From JBBTXJ01 sp964636345 (GTDB lineage Bacteria > Patescibacteriota > Patescibacteriia > Magasanikbacterales > JBBTXJ01), in NCBI GenBank assembly GCA_964636345.1, contig CAZWRL010000013.1:1-20827 (forward strand): a stretch of 20,827 nucleotides of DNA, in the 5' to 3' direction. This document shows positions 1 through 6,915 of the stretch, piece by piece. The notes beneath the pieces were generated by a model, which saw only the letters and a list, made by a program, of their open reading frames with translations, made no database searches and had not been told where the DNA came from. The translations under genes were made by a program, and so were the position numbers. How positions within the stretch are numbered: the first letter of the stretch is position 1; the number at the start of each line of letters is the position of its first letter.

Positions 1-95
1 TCGCTCGCCCCGCCTTCGGCATGTGGAGGTGCGTTAGAAATTACACACACCCACCAGGTTACGAATTGAACTAATTACCATCTTTAAATAACACT
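1..95. other. Left-edge leader, no confirmed gene
   Basis: This stretch precedes the PP2C gene. Two plus-strand frames are open from the window edge, one to a TGA at 67-69 and one to a TAA at 72-74, so the last codons of an upstream gene could lie here. The first 20 bases are GC-rich and resemble the repeat-rich intergenic DNA elsewhere in the window; the rest is AT-rich. I see no convincing promoter, terminator or RNA gene. Confidence 0.25.
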
Positions 96-896
96 ATGTC
101 GGAAAAACTAACTCCGCGAGCCGAGACCGAGCAAAAAAGATTAACTGTCTTTACTCTAGAGTTACGTGGTTTGCGTCCGGAACAGCAGGACGTTGCAGAT
201 ATAAAACATTGGAGAATCAAAAACGAAAAGGTTTGCGTAGCTGTGGTGGCTGATGGACATGGTCGCAAAGGAAAAGAAGCGGCGTCCATTGCTCGAGATG
301 TGATACTTCATGGCATTGAATCAGCAACCAAGATTGATGGTGACTGGCTAAGAGGCAGATTCCTCGCGGCCCATGAAAAAATATCTCGTGATGCCAAAGC
401 ATCTGGCGCGACAGTCAGCGTTACCTTTATTCACGGAGAAAAATTGTATGTTGCGTATGTGGGCGATAGCGAGGTTCGTATCGCGAAAAAAGACGGGCAT
501 CTGGAAACGCTTGCCATTCCGCATAAGTACGGTCTTAACAAGGCAGAGACCAGAAGGCTGGATGACTCAGGGGCAAGTATTTACCAAAAACGCATTTTTG
601 CTCCAACAGGAACATTGGAACCAACGAGAACTCTCGGAGACGAAGAATTTGAACCCCACGTGCTTCATGTGCCACAAATAATTGAAAAGAAACTGCTTCC
701 GGAAGATAAATTTCTTATCACTGCAACCGACGGTTTTTGGAATGTAGCAACAAAGAATTCTTCCAAAAGGAGAAAAGTGGAAAAAATTTTAGCTGATGCA
801 AAAAATATTGAAGAGGCGGAAAGAGGCATTAAGGAGTTTCTTAACACACAAAAGCTTCACGATAATACAACACTGGTGGTTTTTGGTCTTCAATAA
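96..896 (+). CDS. PP2C-family serine/threonine protein phosphatase
   Basis: This is a 266-residue soluble protein with the full metal-dependent (PPM/PP2C) phosphatase signature, so it should remove phosphate from Ser/Thr residues using two Mn or Mg ions. The metal-binding ADGHG lies at residues 52-56. A GDS motif follows at 123-125, TRTLGD at 177-182, TDGFW at 211-215 and HDN at 255-257, whose Asp is the usual last metal ligand. The length matches a stand-alone catalytic domain; no membrane segment or sensor domain is present. The ATG has no Shine-Dalgarno sequence. No partner kinase lies nearby, so the substrate is unknown. The next gene is convergent, about 20 bp away, without a clear terminator between them. 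Confidence 0.9.
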   Translation: MSEKLTPRAETEQKRLTVFTLELRGLRPEQQDVADIKHWRIKNEKVCVAVVADGHGRKGKEAASIARDVILHGIESATKIDGDWLRGRFLAAHEKISRDAKASGATVSVTFIHGEKLYVAYVGDSEVRIAKKDGHLETLAIPHKYGLNKAETRRLDDSGASIYQKRIFAPTGTLEPTRTLGDEEFEPHVLHVPQIIEKKLLPEDKFLITATDGFWNVATKNSSKRRKVEKILADAKNIEEAERGIKEFLNTQKLHDNTTLVVFGLQ

Positions 897-917
897 TTAC
901 TGCGCTTGCCGTGACAA

Positions 918-1352
918 TTATCGCTGCGCCAGCCGCGCTGGTATTTTTCTAACCGCCACGATACAAAACAACAAACCGCCAAGCAAACCCATGAACAAAT
1001 CCTTCATGGTGTCAACAATGCCTGTTTGATAAGACGATCCAAAAAAGTAATCGTGAAGAAATTCGTAAAACTCCCACACCACTGCCGCAAGCGCAACCGT
1101 CGCGAGAATCATAAAAACTTTAACCAACGCGCTTTTCACCATCACCGTATTCTTTTTTCCCAAGAGCCCAAGCGTGTGTGAGGCGACGTAGGCGATACTC
1201 AAACCGCCAAGCGCGTGCATGGGGACGTCAATGGGAAAAGACCAAAATGCGGCGTTCGCAAAATTAAGCAACAGATAATTCAGGAGATACACCAAAAAAG
1301 GAAACATCAGCAATTTAGTGAGAGTGCGGATGGATACAGCGGAAGTAGACAT
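918..1352 (-). CDS. YjdF/DUF2238-like small integral membrane protein
   Basis: A 144-residue hydrophobic protein with about four predicted membrane segments. The segment DVPMHALGG near residues 42-50 and the later run WEFYEFLHDYFFG, followed by TGIVDTMKDLFMGLLGG, resemble the conserved Asp-His and WE...D...DTxxDL pattern of the YjdF/DUF2238 family, whose biochemical function is not established. The match is by eye and could be to a related VanZ-like family. The gene is divergent from the deoxynucleoside kinase. An extended -10 element lies only a few bases before the ATG, so the transcript is probably nearly leaderless. It converges on the PP2C gene. Confidence 0.6.
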   Translation of the reverse strand: MSTSAVSIRTLTKLLMFPFLVYLLNYLLLNFANAAFWSFPIDVPMHALGGLSIAYVASHTLGLLGKKNTVMVKSALVKVFMILATVALAAVVWEFYEFLHDYFFGSSYQTGIVDTMKDLFMGLLGGLLFCIVAVRKIPARLAQR

Positions 1353-1362
1353 AATTTTTATT

Positions 1363-1371
1363 ACTATACCA
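1363..1371 (-). promoter_or_regulatory. Extended -10 promoter of the DUF2238-like gene
   Basis: On the minus strand this reads TGGTATAGT, an extended -10 (TGn plus TATAGT, 5 of 6 to TATAAT). The -35 position is weak, as expected for extended -10 promoters. The inferred start site is about 1356, some 4 bases before the ATG at 1352, giving an almost leaderless mRNA. Confidence 0.45.
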
Positions 1372-1412
1372 TACCCCTTTTTTATTTGCCATTGTTTTGT
1401 TAGGATGTAAAT

Positions 1413-2066
1413 ATGTCATACTTCATCGCCATCGCAGGAAACATCGGTGTGGGGAAATCCACGCTCACCGAACGGCTCGGAAAAAAACTCGGCTGGGAAA
1501 TTTATCTTGAACCCACCGCGGAAAATCCGTATCTCGCGGATTTTTACCAAGACATGCAACGCTGGGGTTTCCATTCGCAAGTATTTTTTTTGACCCATCG
1601 CTTGGAACAGCATTTGGAATTGTTGCAATCAAAAAATACCGCGGTGCAGGATCGCAGTGTCTATGAAAACGCGGAGGTGTTCGCGCGCAATTTGTATGAG
1701 AAAGATTTACTGTCCGAACGCGATTGGGCAACGTACAATCTGATTTATCAAAATTTGATTAACGTCCTGCCACCGCCGCATTTGATTGTCTATTTGCGAG
1801 CGAGCGTGCCAACGCTTTTGCATCGCATTGAACGGCGCGGACGCGAGTATGAAAAACGCATCCCAAAATATTATCTTGCGGAACTGAATCAATTGTATGA
1901 CCGATGGGCGGCGAGTTTTACCGTTGCGCCGGTACTGACCGTTGATACTGATCGCATCAATTTTGTTGAAGACGAAGCCGCACTTGAAGCGCTCACGGAA
2001 ACGATTACCAATCGGCTTCCTATTCAACAATTGCCAATCTTTCACCGTCCGCGCGTTGCCGCTTGA
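1413..2066 (+). CDS. Deoxynucleoside kinase (dNK/dGK-dCK family)
   Basis: A 217-residue P-loop kinase that should phosphorylate a deoxynucleoside to its 5'-monophosphate for nucleotide salvage, a sensible enzyme for a host-dependent cell. The Walker A motif GNIGVGKS is at residues 9-16, the family DRS motif is at 80-82 (QDRSVYEN), and an Arg-rich LID (RIERRGREYEK) lies near residue 140. Length is normal for the family. The start is supported by an AGGA element at 1402-1405. Which nucleoside is used cannot be told from sequence by eye. The last codons overlap the -35 box of the next gene. Confidence 0.9.
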   Translation: MSYFIAIAGNIGVGKSTLTERLGKKLGWEIYLEPTAENPYLADFYQDMQRWGFHSQVFFLTHRLEQHLELLQSKNTAVQDRSVYENAEVFARNLYEKDLLSERDWATYNLIYQNLINVLPPPHLIVYLRASVPTLLHRIERRGREYEKRIPKYYLAELNQLYDRWAASFTVAPVLTVDTDRINFVEDEAALEALTETITNRLPIQQLPIFHRPRVAA

Positions 2067-2091
2067 CACAGGAGAGACCACCCGCTACACT
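2063..2091 (+). promoter_or_regulatory. Sigma70-type promoter of the MBL-fold hydrolase
   Basis: A perfect -35 box TTGACA (2063-2068), a 17-base spacer, and a -10 box TACACT (2086-2091, 4 of 6 to TATAAT). The -35 box overlaps the stop codon of the deoxynucleoside kinase. The expected start site near 2098 leaves a leader of about 16 bases before the ATG at 2114. Confidence 0.65.
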
Positions 2092-2104
2092 TTCCACACA
2101 GAAC

Positions 2105-2110
2105 GGAGGG
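2105..2110 (+). promoter_or_regulatory. Ribosome binding site deciding the MBL-fold start
   Basis: GGAGGG lies just before the ATG at 2114, with a rather short spacing of about 4 bases. It is one of the few clear Shine-Dalgarno sequences in the window. It favours this ATG over the in-frame TTG at 2063, which lies inside the -35 box. Confidence 0.7.
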
Positions 2111-2113
2111 TCC

Positions 2114-2941
2114 ATGCGCGTCATCATATTGGGTTCTGGAACGTGCGCGTCCGGCATTCCGGGCATTCCGGATCGTCAGCCGCCCGCGTTTCTGGTTGAA
2201 TGGGATGAGGATGGTATGACACAGCGCGTGCTCTTTGATTGTAGCGAGGGCGTCCGCTTCCGACTTGAAGCGGCGGGAGTGAGCTACACGGACATTCGGC
2301 ACGTTGCCATCTCCCACACCCATCCGGATCACTGCGCCATTTTCCATTTTTGCCAATCGCTCTTCTGCAAAGGACTGTTTGGTGGCGAAGCGTTCTGGAG
2401 TCCGGAACTTTCTGTCTACTGTCCCAATACGCTGGCACGGAACTTCAAACGAATGTGGGCATTTTATACTCCTGAAACGCCGGTCTTCCCCTTTCCAACC
2501 ATCCGGCTGGTACGCATGTCTTCCCGTGTTAGGCCGATGCGAATTGGGTCGGCAAAACTATTCGCGAAACCGGTGTATCACGGATTTGGCAAGGTAGACG
2601 CGCTCGCGTTTCGCCTGGAAACACCAAGCGGCACCTTTGTCTACTCGGGTGACACGGGCGAGTGCCAGAGCATTTACACCATCGCGCATAGCGCAGACAT
2701 ATTTGTCTGCGAAGCATCGGCGCTCGTTGGCGACGAAAAAACTCCCCGGCAGTACGGCCATCTCAATCCGCGCCTTGCCGGTGACATTGCGCGAGAGGCG
2801 GGTGTCAAACGACTGGTGTTCTTTCACTACACCGGCCTCGATTCCGATAAAGAAATCATCGCTGACTGCCGCCGCGGCGGCTATACGGGCTACGCGGTGG
2901 TTGGCAAAGATAGACAGCTCATTGCCGCAGGATTGCCATAA
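2114..2941 (+). CDS. Metallo-beta-lactamase-fold hydrolase (RNase Z/PhnP-like)
   Basis: A 275-residue MBL-fold enzyme, probably a dinuclear zinc phosphodiesterase or nuclease. The hallmark HTHPDH is at residues 68-73, SGDTGE (bridging Asp) follows in the middle, and the C-terminal part has a conserved GHLNP and a late His (FFHYTG). It opens with ILGSGT, as in RNase Z and PhnP proteins. The substrate cannot be assigned: tRNA 3' processing, cyclic phosphate hydrolysis or another phosphodiester are all open. The start at 2114 is chosen because of GGAGGG just upstream. The gene has its own promoter and a strong intrinsic terminator, so it is probably monocistronic. Confidence 0.85.
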   Translation: MRVIILGSGTCASGIPGIPDRQPPAFLVEWDEDGMTQRVLFDCSEGVRFRLEAAGVSYTDIRHVAISHTHPDHCAIFHFCQSLFCKGLFGGEAFWSPELSVYCPNTLARNFKRMWAFYTPETPVFPFPTIRLVRMSSRVRPMRIGSAKLFAKPVYHGFGKVDALAFRLETPSGTFVYSGDTGECQSIYTIAHSADIFVCEASALVGDEKTPRQYGHLNPRLAGDIAREAGVKRLVFFHYTGLDSDKEIIADCRRGGYTGYAVVGKDRQLIAAGLP

Positions 2942-2943
2942 AT

Positions 2944-2969
2944 CCGCAACACATGTTGCGGTTTTTTTT
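2944..2969 (+). terminator. Intrinsic terminator after the MBL-fold gene
   Basis: CCGCAAC (2944-2950) pairs perfectly with GTTGCGG (2955-2961) across an ACAT loop, and eight T residues follow (2962-2969). It begins 3 bases after the stop codon at 2939-2941. Confidence 0.9.
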
Positions 2970-2992
2970 ATCAAACGGTACTATACAATCCT

Positions 2993-3556
2993 ATGATAAA
3001 AATCGGCCAACAGGTTCCGGACCTCACCCTTGAGGCCTTGTATGAGAACGACACCAAAAAAATCCGCCTTGCGGACTGGCGCGGACGGTGGGTCGTTCTG
3101 GTGTTCTATCCGGCGGACTTTACGTTTGTCTGTCCAACGGAACTTGCTGAACTTGCGGATCACCACGAACAATTCCGCGCGCTTGGTGCCGAGGTGGCCA
3201 GCGTCAGCACCGATACCGCTTTTGTGCACAAAGCATGGCATGATCAATCCCCCGCCATTGCAAAAATTCGCTTCCCCATGATTGCCGATCCAACCGGCAA
3301 CCTATGCCGTGAATTTGGCACCTATATTGATGAAAGGGGGCTGTCGCTTCGCGGTAGCTTTATTATTGATCCCGATGGTATACTGAAGGCATACGAGATG
3401 CACGACAATAGCATCGGCCGGAGCGCGAAAGAATTACTGCGCAAACTGCAGGCGGCTATTTATGTGCGAGAACACGACGGCGAAGTATGCCCCGCAAGCT
3501 GGGAACCGGGCAAGAGCACGCTACGCCCCGGATTGGATTTAGTGGGAAAGATTTAG
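2993..3556 (+). CDS. ahpC: Typical 2-Cys peroxiredoxin (AhpC/Prx1 type)
   Basis: A 187-residue thiol peroxidase that reduces hydrogen peroxide and organic hydroperoxides. The peroxidatic cysteine is Cys47 in FTFVCPTE, and the resolving cysteine is Cys166 in the C-terminal EVCPASW, so this is the 2-Cys Prx1/AhpC subclass. Full length; the start is the first ATG after the terminator. A TATACA box at 2982-2987 lies only 5 bases before the ATG and there is no Shine-Dalgarno sequence, so the mRNA may be leaderless. No AhpF-type reductase is present. A superoxide dismutase and DoxX lie downstream beyond the inserted restriction-modification genes, suggesting an antioxidant cluster. Confidence 0.93.
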   Translation: MIKIGQQVPDLTLEALYENDTKKIRLADWRGRWVVLVFYPADFTFVCPTELAELADHHEQFRALGAEVASVSTDTAFVHKAWHDQSPAIAKIRFPMIADPTGNLCREFGTYIDERGLSLRGSFIIDPDGILKAYEMHDNSIGRSAKELLRKLQAAIYVREHDGEVCPASWEPGKSTLRPGLDLVGKI

Positions 3557-3557
3557 G

Positions 3558-3575
3558 TAATAATAAAAATAGTAT
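3558..3575. repeat. Left copy of the short direct repeat bounding the R-M island
   Basis: TAATAATAA, three bases, then TAGTAT, starting 2 bases after the peroxiredoxin stop and running into the start codon of the restriction gene. The near-identical arrangement recurs at 5089-5104. It may be an insertion-site duplication, but the sequence is simple and AT-rich. Confidence 0.45.
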
Positions 3576-4227
3576 GAACCAAGATTTAGCCCAAATTGTT
3601 ATACACTATGCGACAAAACCCCATAAAGAATTGAATGCATTGCTGTTAAGTAAATCAAAAGACAATTTAATTTCGACTCTCACGGATTTACTAACCGCAT
3701 ATATTAATGATAAAAATTCCTCCAGCTTAAGAGAATTTATAACTGTTGTTCTCTCTGATTATCAGCACAATCCAAAAAAATTGGGTTATAATGGTTTTAA
3801 ACAGAACTCTGCAATCGGAGGGAGGCCAATTGCTTGCGAGGCAAAACCAAAAAATATTCAAACTGGTAATTACGAGCAAAGAAAGACTAAACCAAAATTA
3901 AATGGTGAGGGCGGCTTTAATGACTACACCATTGAACGATTAAAGAAAGATACCAGAGAAAATTTAAACATTCTCTCTAGCGGATTTATAGATGGCGAGT
4001 TGCAATACATTTTGGAATTTCCTTTTAGTATTGTTTACAAACGATTAAAAAAGCAGATCCCCAAAAAAAGAACCGTTGGCACGTACACAAGAATGGCTTC
4101 TTTTAATTTTAGCCATTATAAAAACGGCTCAAAAATAAAAATCGTTTATTTGAATAAACAAGCCATCAAAAAAAATAAGAAATATTTCAATAAAAACTTG
4201 TATTCTTTTTTAGAGAAACACAAATAA
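3574..4227 (+). CDS. Probable type II restriction endonuclease
   Basis: A 217-residue protein that I cannot place in a named family. The call rests mainly on its position: its TAA stop overlaps by one base the ATG of a DNA methyltransferase. Residues 86-94 contain an E-A-K triplet (E89, K91) after a GYNGF segment, and residues 106-152 contain KPKLNGEGGFNDYT followed by DGELQYILEFPF. A PD-(D/E)XK-like core is therefore plausible but unproven. It uses AT-rich codons (AGA, TTA, ATA, AAA), unlike its neighbours, which points to recent transfer. An in-frame upstream ATG at 3487 lies inside ahpC and is not used here. The recognition sequence is unknown. Confidence 0.6.
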   Translation: MNQDLAQIVIHYATKPHKELNALLLSKSKDNLISTLTDLLTAYINDKNSSSLREFITVVLSDYQHNPKKLGYNGFKQNSAIGGRPIACEAKPKNIQTGNYEQRKTKPKLNGEGGFNDYTIERLKKDTRENLNILSSGFIDGELQYILEFPFSIVYKRLKKQIPKKRTVGTYTRMASFNFSHYKNGSKIKIVYLNKQAIKKNKKYFNKNLYSFLEKHK

Positions 4228-5078
4228 TGAAAAAATATATAAACAAAATAATACCGGGAGATGCTCTTGGTGTTTTAAAAAAAATCGACGATAATTTTGT
4301 TGATTTAGGAATTACCTCGCCACCGTATAATAAAGGAGGGAAACATAAAGGTTGGCTGGTGAACAATGTTACCTACAACATAGCGAGTGATAATATACCG
4401 GAGGGGGTTTATCAAGAGCAACAGATTAAGGTATTAGATGAAATTTTTAGAGTTACAAAACCAGGTGGCTCATTTTTCTATAATCACAAAACAAGATGGA
4501 CGCGGGGCATAATGCTGCATCCTATAGCATGGATTCAAAAGACAAAATGGACAATGAGACAGGAAATAATTTGGGACAGAATAATCGCGGCAAATATCAG
4601 AGGTTGGCGATTTTGGCAAATTGATGAAAGAATTTACTGGCTTTACAAGCCGATTGACAACAACAAAATCGGAGAGGAATTAAAATCTAGACACGCACTA
4701 TTAACATCAATTTGGCGATTTCCGCCAGAAAGAAAAAACGGGCACCCGGCTCCATTTCCATTAGTTTTACCAACACGAATAATTTATTCTATTTTAGATG
4801 GTAAGAAGGGAATAATTTTAGATCCTTATGTTGGTAGCGGAACAACCTGTTTAGCCGCAAAATTACTAGGATCAAATTATATTGGTATAGATATTTCAAG
4901 AGAATACGCAAAAGACGCGGAAACTAGATTAAAAAATTATTTAAACTATAAAAAAATAGTTGACGATGAAACGGCCAAACATATTGTAGAAAAAACATTT
5001 GCAGATAGAAAAAATAGTAATGGAAACACCGGAAAATACAGAAATGGAAAGTTGCCATCTCAATCATCATTTTTATAA
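4227..5078 (+). CDS. Type II DNA methyltransferase, beta-class (N4-C or N6-A)
   Basis: A 283-residue SAM-dependent DNA methyltransferase. The catalytic motif IV, TSPPYN (SPPY at 31-34), comes before the SAM-binding motif I, DPYVGSGTT (199-207). That order defines the beta class, with the target-recognition region between them. SPPY is commonest in N4-cytosine enzymes but also occurs in N6-adenine enzymes. IIPGDALGVL at the N-terminus and IGIDISREY near 219-227 fit the fold. The start overlaps the restriction gene stop (TAATG), so translation is probably coupled. Its job is presumably to protect host DNA from the neighbouring nuclease. Base composition is clearly more AT-rich than the flanks. 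Confidence 0.88.
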   Translation: MKKYINKIIPGDALGVLKKIDDNFVDLGITSPPYNKGGKHKGWLVNNVTYNIASDNIPEGVYQEQQIKVLDEIFRVTKPGGSFFYNHKTRWTRGIMLHPIAWIQKTKWTMRQEIIWDRIIAANIRGWRFWQIDERIYWLYKPIDNNKIGEELKSRHALLTSIWRFPPERKNGHPAPFPLVLPTRIIYSILDGKKGIILDPYVGSGTTCLAAKLLGSNYIGIDISREYAKDAETRLKNYLNYKKIVDDETAKHIVEKTFADRKNSNGNTGKYRNGKLPSQSSFL

Positions 5079-5079
5079 T
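5052..5079 (+). promoter_or_regulatory. Promoter of the superoxide dismutase gene
   Basis: TTGCCA (5052-5057, 5 of 6 to TTGACA), a 16-base spacer and a perfect TATAAT (5074-5079). It lies over the 3' end of the methyltransferase gene. The predicted start near 5086 gives a leader of about 19 bases before the ATG at 5105. Confidence 0.6.
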
Positions 5080-5088
5080 TACCAAAAT

Positions 5089-5104
5089 TAATAATAACTA
5101 GTAT
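5089..5104. repeat. Right copy of the short direct repeat bounding the R-M island
   Basis: TAATAATAA, one base, then TAGTAT, directly before the superoxide dismutase ATG. It matches the arrangement at 3558-3575 except for the number of bases between the two blocks. The 3558-5088 interval is therefore bracketed by direct repeats. Confidence 0.45.
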
Positions 5105-5686
5105 ATGTCGTACGAACCAAAAAATTACGACCGCTTGCTTGGCACGCCGGGCTTCAGCGATCAGATGCTCAAAAATCACTTCACGCTCTATCAGGGATAT
5201 GTTACGAATACCAACACCCTGCATACCACCATGCACGAGCTGATTGTCGCGGGAAAGATAGCATCCCCGGAATATTCGGAAATCAAACGCCGTTTCGGAT
5301 GGGAATTTAACGGCATGCGCCTTCACGAATTGTATTTTGACGGCATGACCGCTTCTCCCAAGCCGCTGACAGACACGTCCGCTTTACACGGCAAACTCGT
5401 GGAGCAATTTGGCAGTGTTGAAAAATGGAAAGCAATATTTACCCGCGTGGGCTCCATGCGCGGAATCGGCTGGGCAATGCTCTGCAGTGATCCTGTTTCC
5501 GGACACCTGTTCAATATATGGATCAATGAGCACGATGTTGGACATCTTGCCACCACAACCACTCTCTTGGTCATGGACATGTGGGAACACGCGTTCATGA
5601 TTGATTACGGCTTGAAAAAAGCGGATTATGTGGAGGCGTTTATAAAAGCGATTGATTGGAACGTTGTTGCCGGTCGTTTGGGCTAA
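5105..5686 (+). CDS. sodB: Fe/Mn superoxide dismutase
   Basis: A 193-residue enzyme that converts superoxide to hydrogen peroxide and oxygen. The four metal ligands are in place: His25 (LKNHFTLYQGYV), His74 (MRLHELYF), and Asp158 and His162 in DMWEHAF, at almost the positions known for bacterial Fe-SOD. Several second-shell positions differ from textbook enzymes, for example RLHE where NHxx is usual and GIGWAML around residue 120. Iron versus manganese preference therefore cannot be called and the symbol is tentative. No signal peptide, so cytoplasmic. It has its own promoter and is followed 9 bases later by a DoxX gene. Confidence 0.9.
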   Translation: MSYEPKNYDRLLGTPGFSDQMLKNHFTLYQGYVTNTNTLHTTMHELIVAGKIASPEYSEIKRRFGWEFNGMRLHELYFDGMTASPKPLTDTSALHGKLVEQFGSVEKWKAIFTRVGSMRGIGWAMLCSDPVSGHLFNIWINEHDVGHLATTTTLLVMDMWEHAFMIDYGLKKADYVEAFIKAIDWNVVAGRLG

Positions 5687-5695
5687 TTTTTATCT

Positions 5696-6109
5696 ATGAA
5701 CATCGTTTCCTATCTTTCCCGTTATCTCCTCGCCGCTATTTTTGCGGTTGAGCTTGGGTATAAACTGGCTGATTGGAACGGCTGGGTTGCGCAATTTGGC
5801 TCACTCACACCCTTCCCGCTCCCAAGCGGTCTTATGACGCTTGGCGCGTTTGCGCTTCCGGTTGCTGAAGGACTGGTGGTACTTTCACTCGTCATTGGCA
5901 AAGAAAAATTCATCACAGGCCTCGTTGCCATGGCGCTTCTTCTGTCAATTATGGTTGCGCTACAACGCATGACGATTGGCGCGGGCGCATACCACGGAGT
6001 GGCTATGGTAGTGCGCGGATTCTTGCAAGATCAACACACCTGGATGATGCTTGCGGCCGGGTATGTAGTGACGGAAGGGTGGAAAGAAATGCAAAAACGA
6101 CGAGGATGA
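5696..6109 (+). CDS. DoxX-family membrane protein
   Basis: A 137-residue protein with about four membrane segments and the DoxX-like opening YLSRYLLAAIFAVELGYKL (residues 5-23), followed by a Gly/Pro-rich turn and a second hydrophobic pair. DoxX proteins are linked to membrane redox functions, and in Mycobacterium tuberculosis DoxX forms a complex with SodA and the thiosulfate sulfurtransferase SseA. Here the gene starts 9 bases after the superoxide dismutase stop, so the two are surely co-transcribed and a similar partnership is a reasonable inference. Its stop lies in the 5' arm of a terminator hairpin shared with the convergent dsbA-like gene. Confidence 0.75.
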   Translation: MNIVSYLSRYLLAAIFAVELGYKLADWNGWVAQFGSLTPFPLPSGLMTLGAFALPVAEGLVVLSLVIGKEKFITGLVAMALLLSIMVALQRMTIGAGAYHGVAMVVRGFLQDQHTWMMLAAGYVVTEGWKEMQKRRG

Positions 6110-6145
6110 CAAAAAGAGCCCTGATAAATCGGGACTCCTTTTGTC
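6108..6145. terminator. Bidirectional terminator between doxX-like and dsbA-like genes
   Basis: GACAAAA (6108-6114) pairs with TTTTGTC at the other end (6139-6145). GAG and CCC pair with CTC and GGG inside, with one mismatch and one bulge around a short loop. The A and T runs give a U-tract in either direction. It overlaps the stop codons of both convergent genes. Confidence 0.75.
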
Positions 6146-6884
6146 ATTTCACTTCATCAATCGCGGCTTGCACTGATGAAGCGGGAACCGCGCCCGGCAA
6201 CGTGCGGCTGCCGTTTGGCCCCACCACAAAATTACCCGGTGTTCCTTGCACGCCCGCTGACTGACCTTCTTGCAGATCCTTATTTACCTTACCGGTAAAC
6301 GTGCCAGCATCACGGCACTTCTTGAACTTATCAATATTAACCCCGGCCGTACGCACGTAATTTTCTATATCAGAATCACTATGCGCGCCGCCTTTCGCAA
6401 ATGCCGCGTCAGTAAACTTCCAAAATGCATCATTGCCACCTAAATCAGCAACACATTCTGACGCTTCAGCCGTGGGCTGGGCGGTGGGGTGAAACGAAAG
6501 CGGAAAGTGGCGAAACACCCACCGTACATCTTTATTGCTTGCAAGCACATCAACCATCGTCTCGTGAAAATTCTTACAGAACGGACATTCATAATCAGAG
6601 TATTCAACAATCGTGACTTTTGCATCTTTCGGCCCGCGAATATGTTCACCCTTTGTCACCTCTTTCAGCGAACCGGCTGGCGGAGCGGACGGCTGATCCG
6701 AGGGATCACCAAAATCACGCCTCGCCGCAAACGGCGCCGCGCTGGTGTCGCCACTTAGGCCACCCTTCAACACAATGCCAAGCAGAATAAAGAAACCAAT
6801 GGTGCAGAGTACCAGTATCCCCACCGCAAGTCCTCCAAGAAATGCTGACTTTGTGGAAAATCCACTGTGCGAAAATTCGTTCAT
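6144..6884 (-). CDS. Membrane-anchored DsbA-like thiol-disulfide oxidoreductase
   Basis: A 246-residue protein: a short cytoplasmic N-terminus, one membrane segment (about residues 13-40), a Pro/Ser/Gly-rich linker to about residue 75, then a thioredoxin-fold DsbA domain. The active site is CPFC (Cys100-Cys103) in EYSDYECPFCKNFH. The matching cis-proline is in GVQGTPGNFVVG near the C-terminus. It should form or shuffle disulfides in exported proteins outside the membrane, like BdbD/DsbA enzymes of monoderm bacteria. The 16-cysteine secreted protein at the right end of the window is an obvious kind of client, though no link is proven. It follows the small membrane protein gene by 31 bases. Confidence 0.88.
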   Translation of the reverse strand: MNEFSHSGFSTKSAFLGGLAVGILVLCTIGFFILLGIVLKGGLSGDTSAAPFAARRDFGDPSDQPSAPPAGSLKEVTKGEHIRGPKDAKVTIVEYSDYECPFCKNFHETMVDVLASNKDVRWVFRHFPLSFHPTAQPTAEASECVADLGGNDAFWKFTDAAFAKGGAHSDSDIENYVRTAGVNIDKFKKCRDAGTFTGKVNKDLQEGQSAGVQGTPGNFVVGPNGSRTLPGAVPASSVQAAIDEVK

Positions 6885-6915
6885 AGCATGAAAAATGAAT
6901 TAAACAAATGATTAA

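Noticed and set aside
1..74. C-terminal fragment of an upstream protein
   Set aside because: Two frames are open, neither has a recognisable motif, and the stretch is too short to decide.
897..917. Terminator between the PP2C and DUF2238-like genes
   Set aside because: Only a 6-base AT-only inverted repeat (ATAATT/AATTAT) with no T-tract.
2063..2113. Earlier TTG start for the MBL-fold protein
   Set aside because: It lies in the promoter -35 box and overlaps the previous gene; GGAGGG marks the ATG at 2114.
3487..3573. Longer restriction gene starting inside ahpC
   Set aside because: The first 29 residues are out-of-frame peroxiredoxin DNA with different composition; the ATG at 3574 fits the island boundary.
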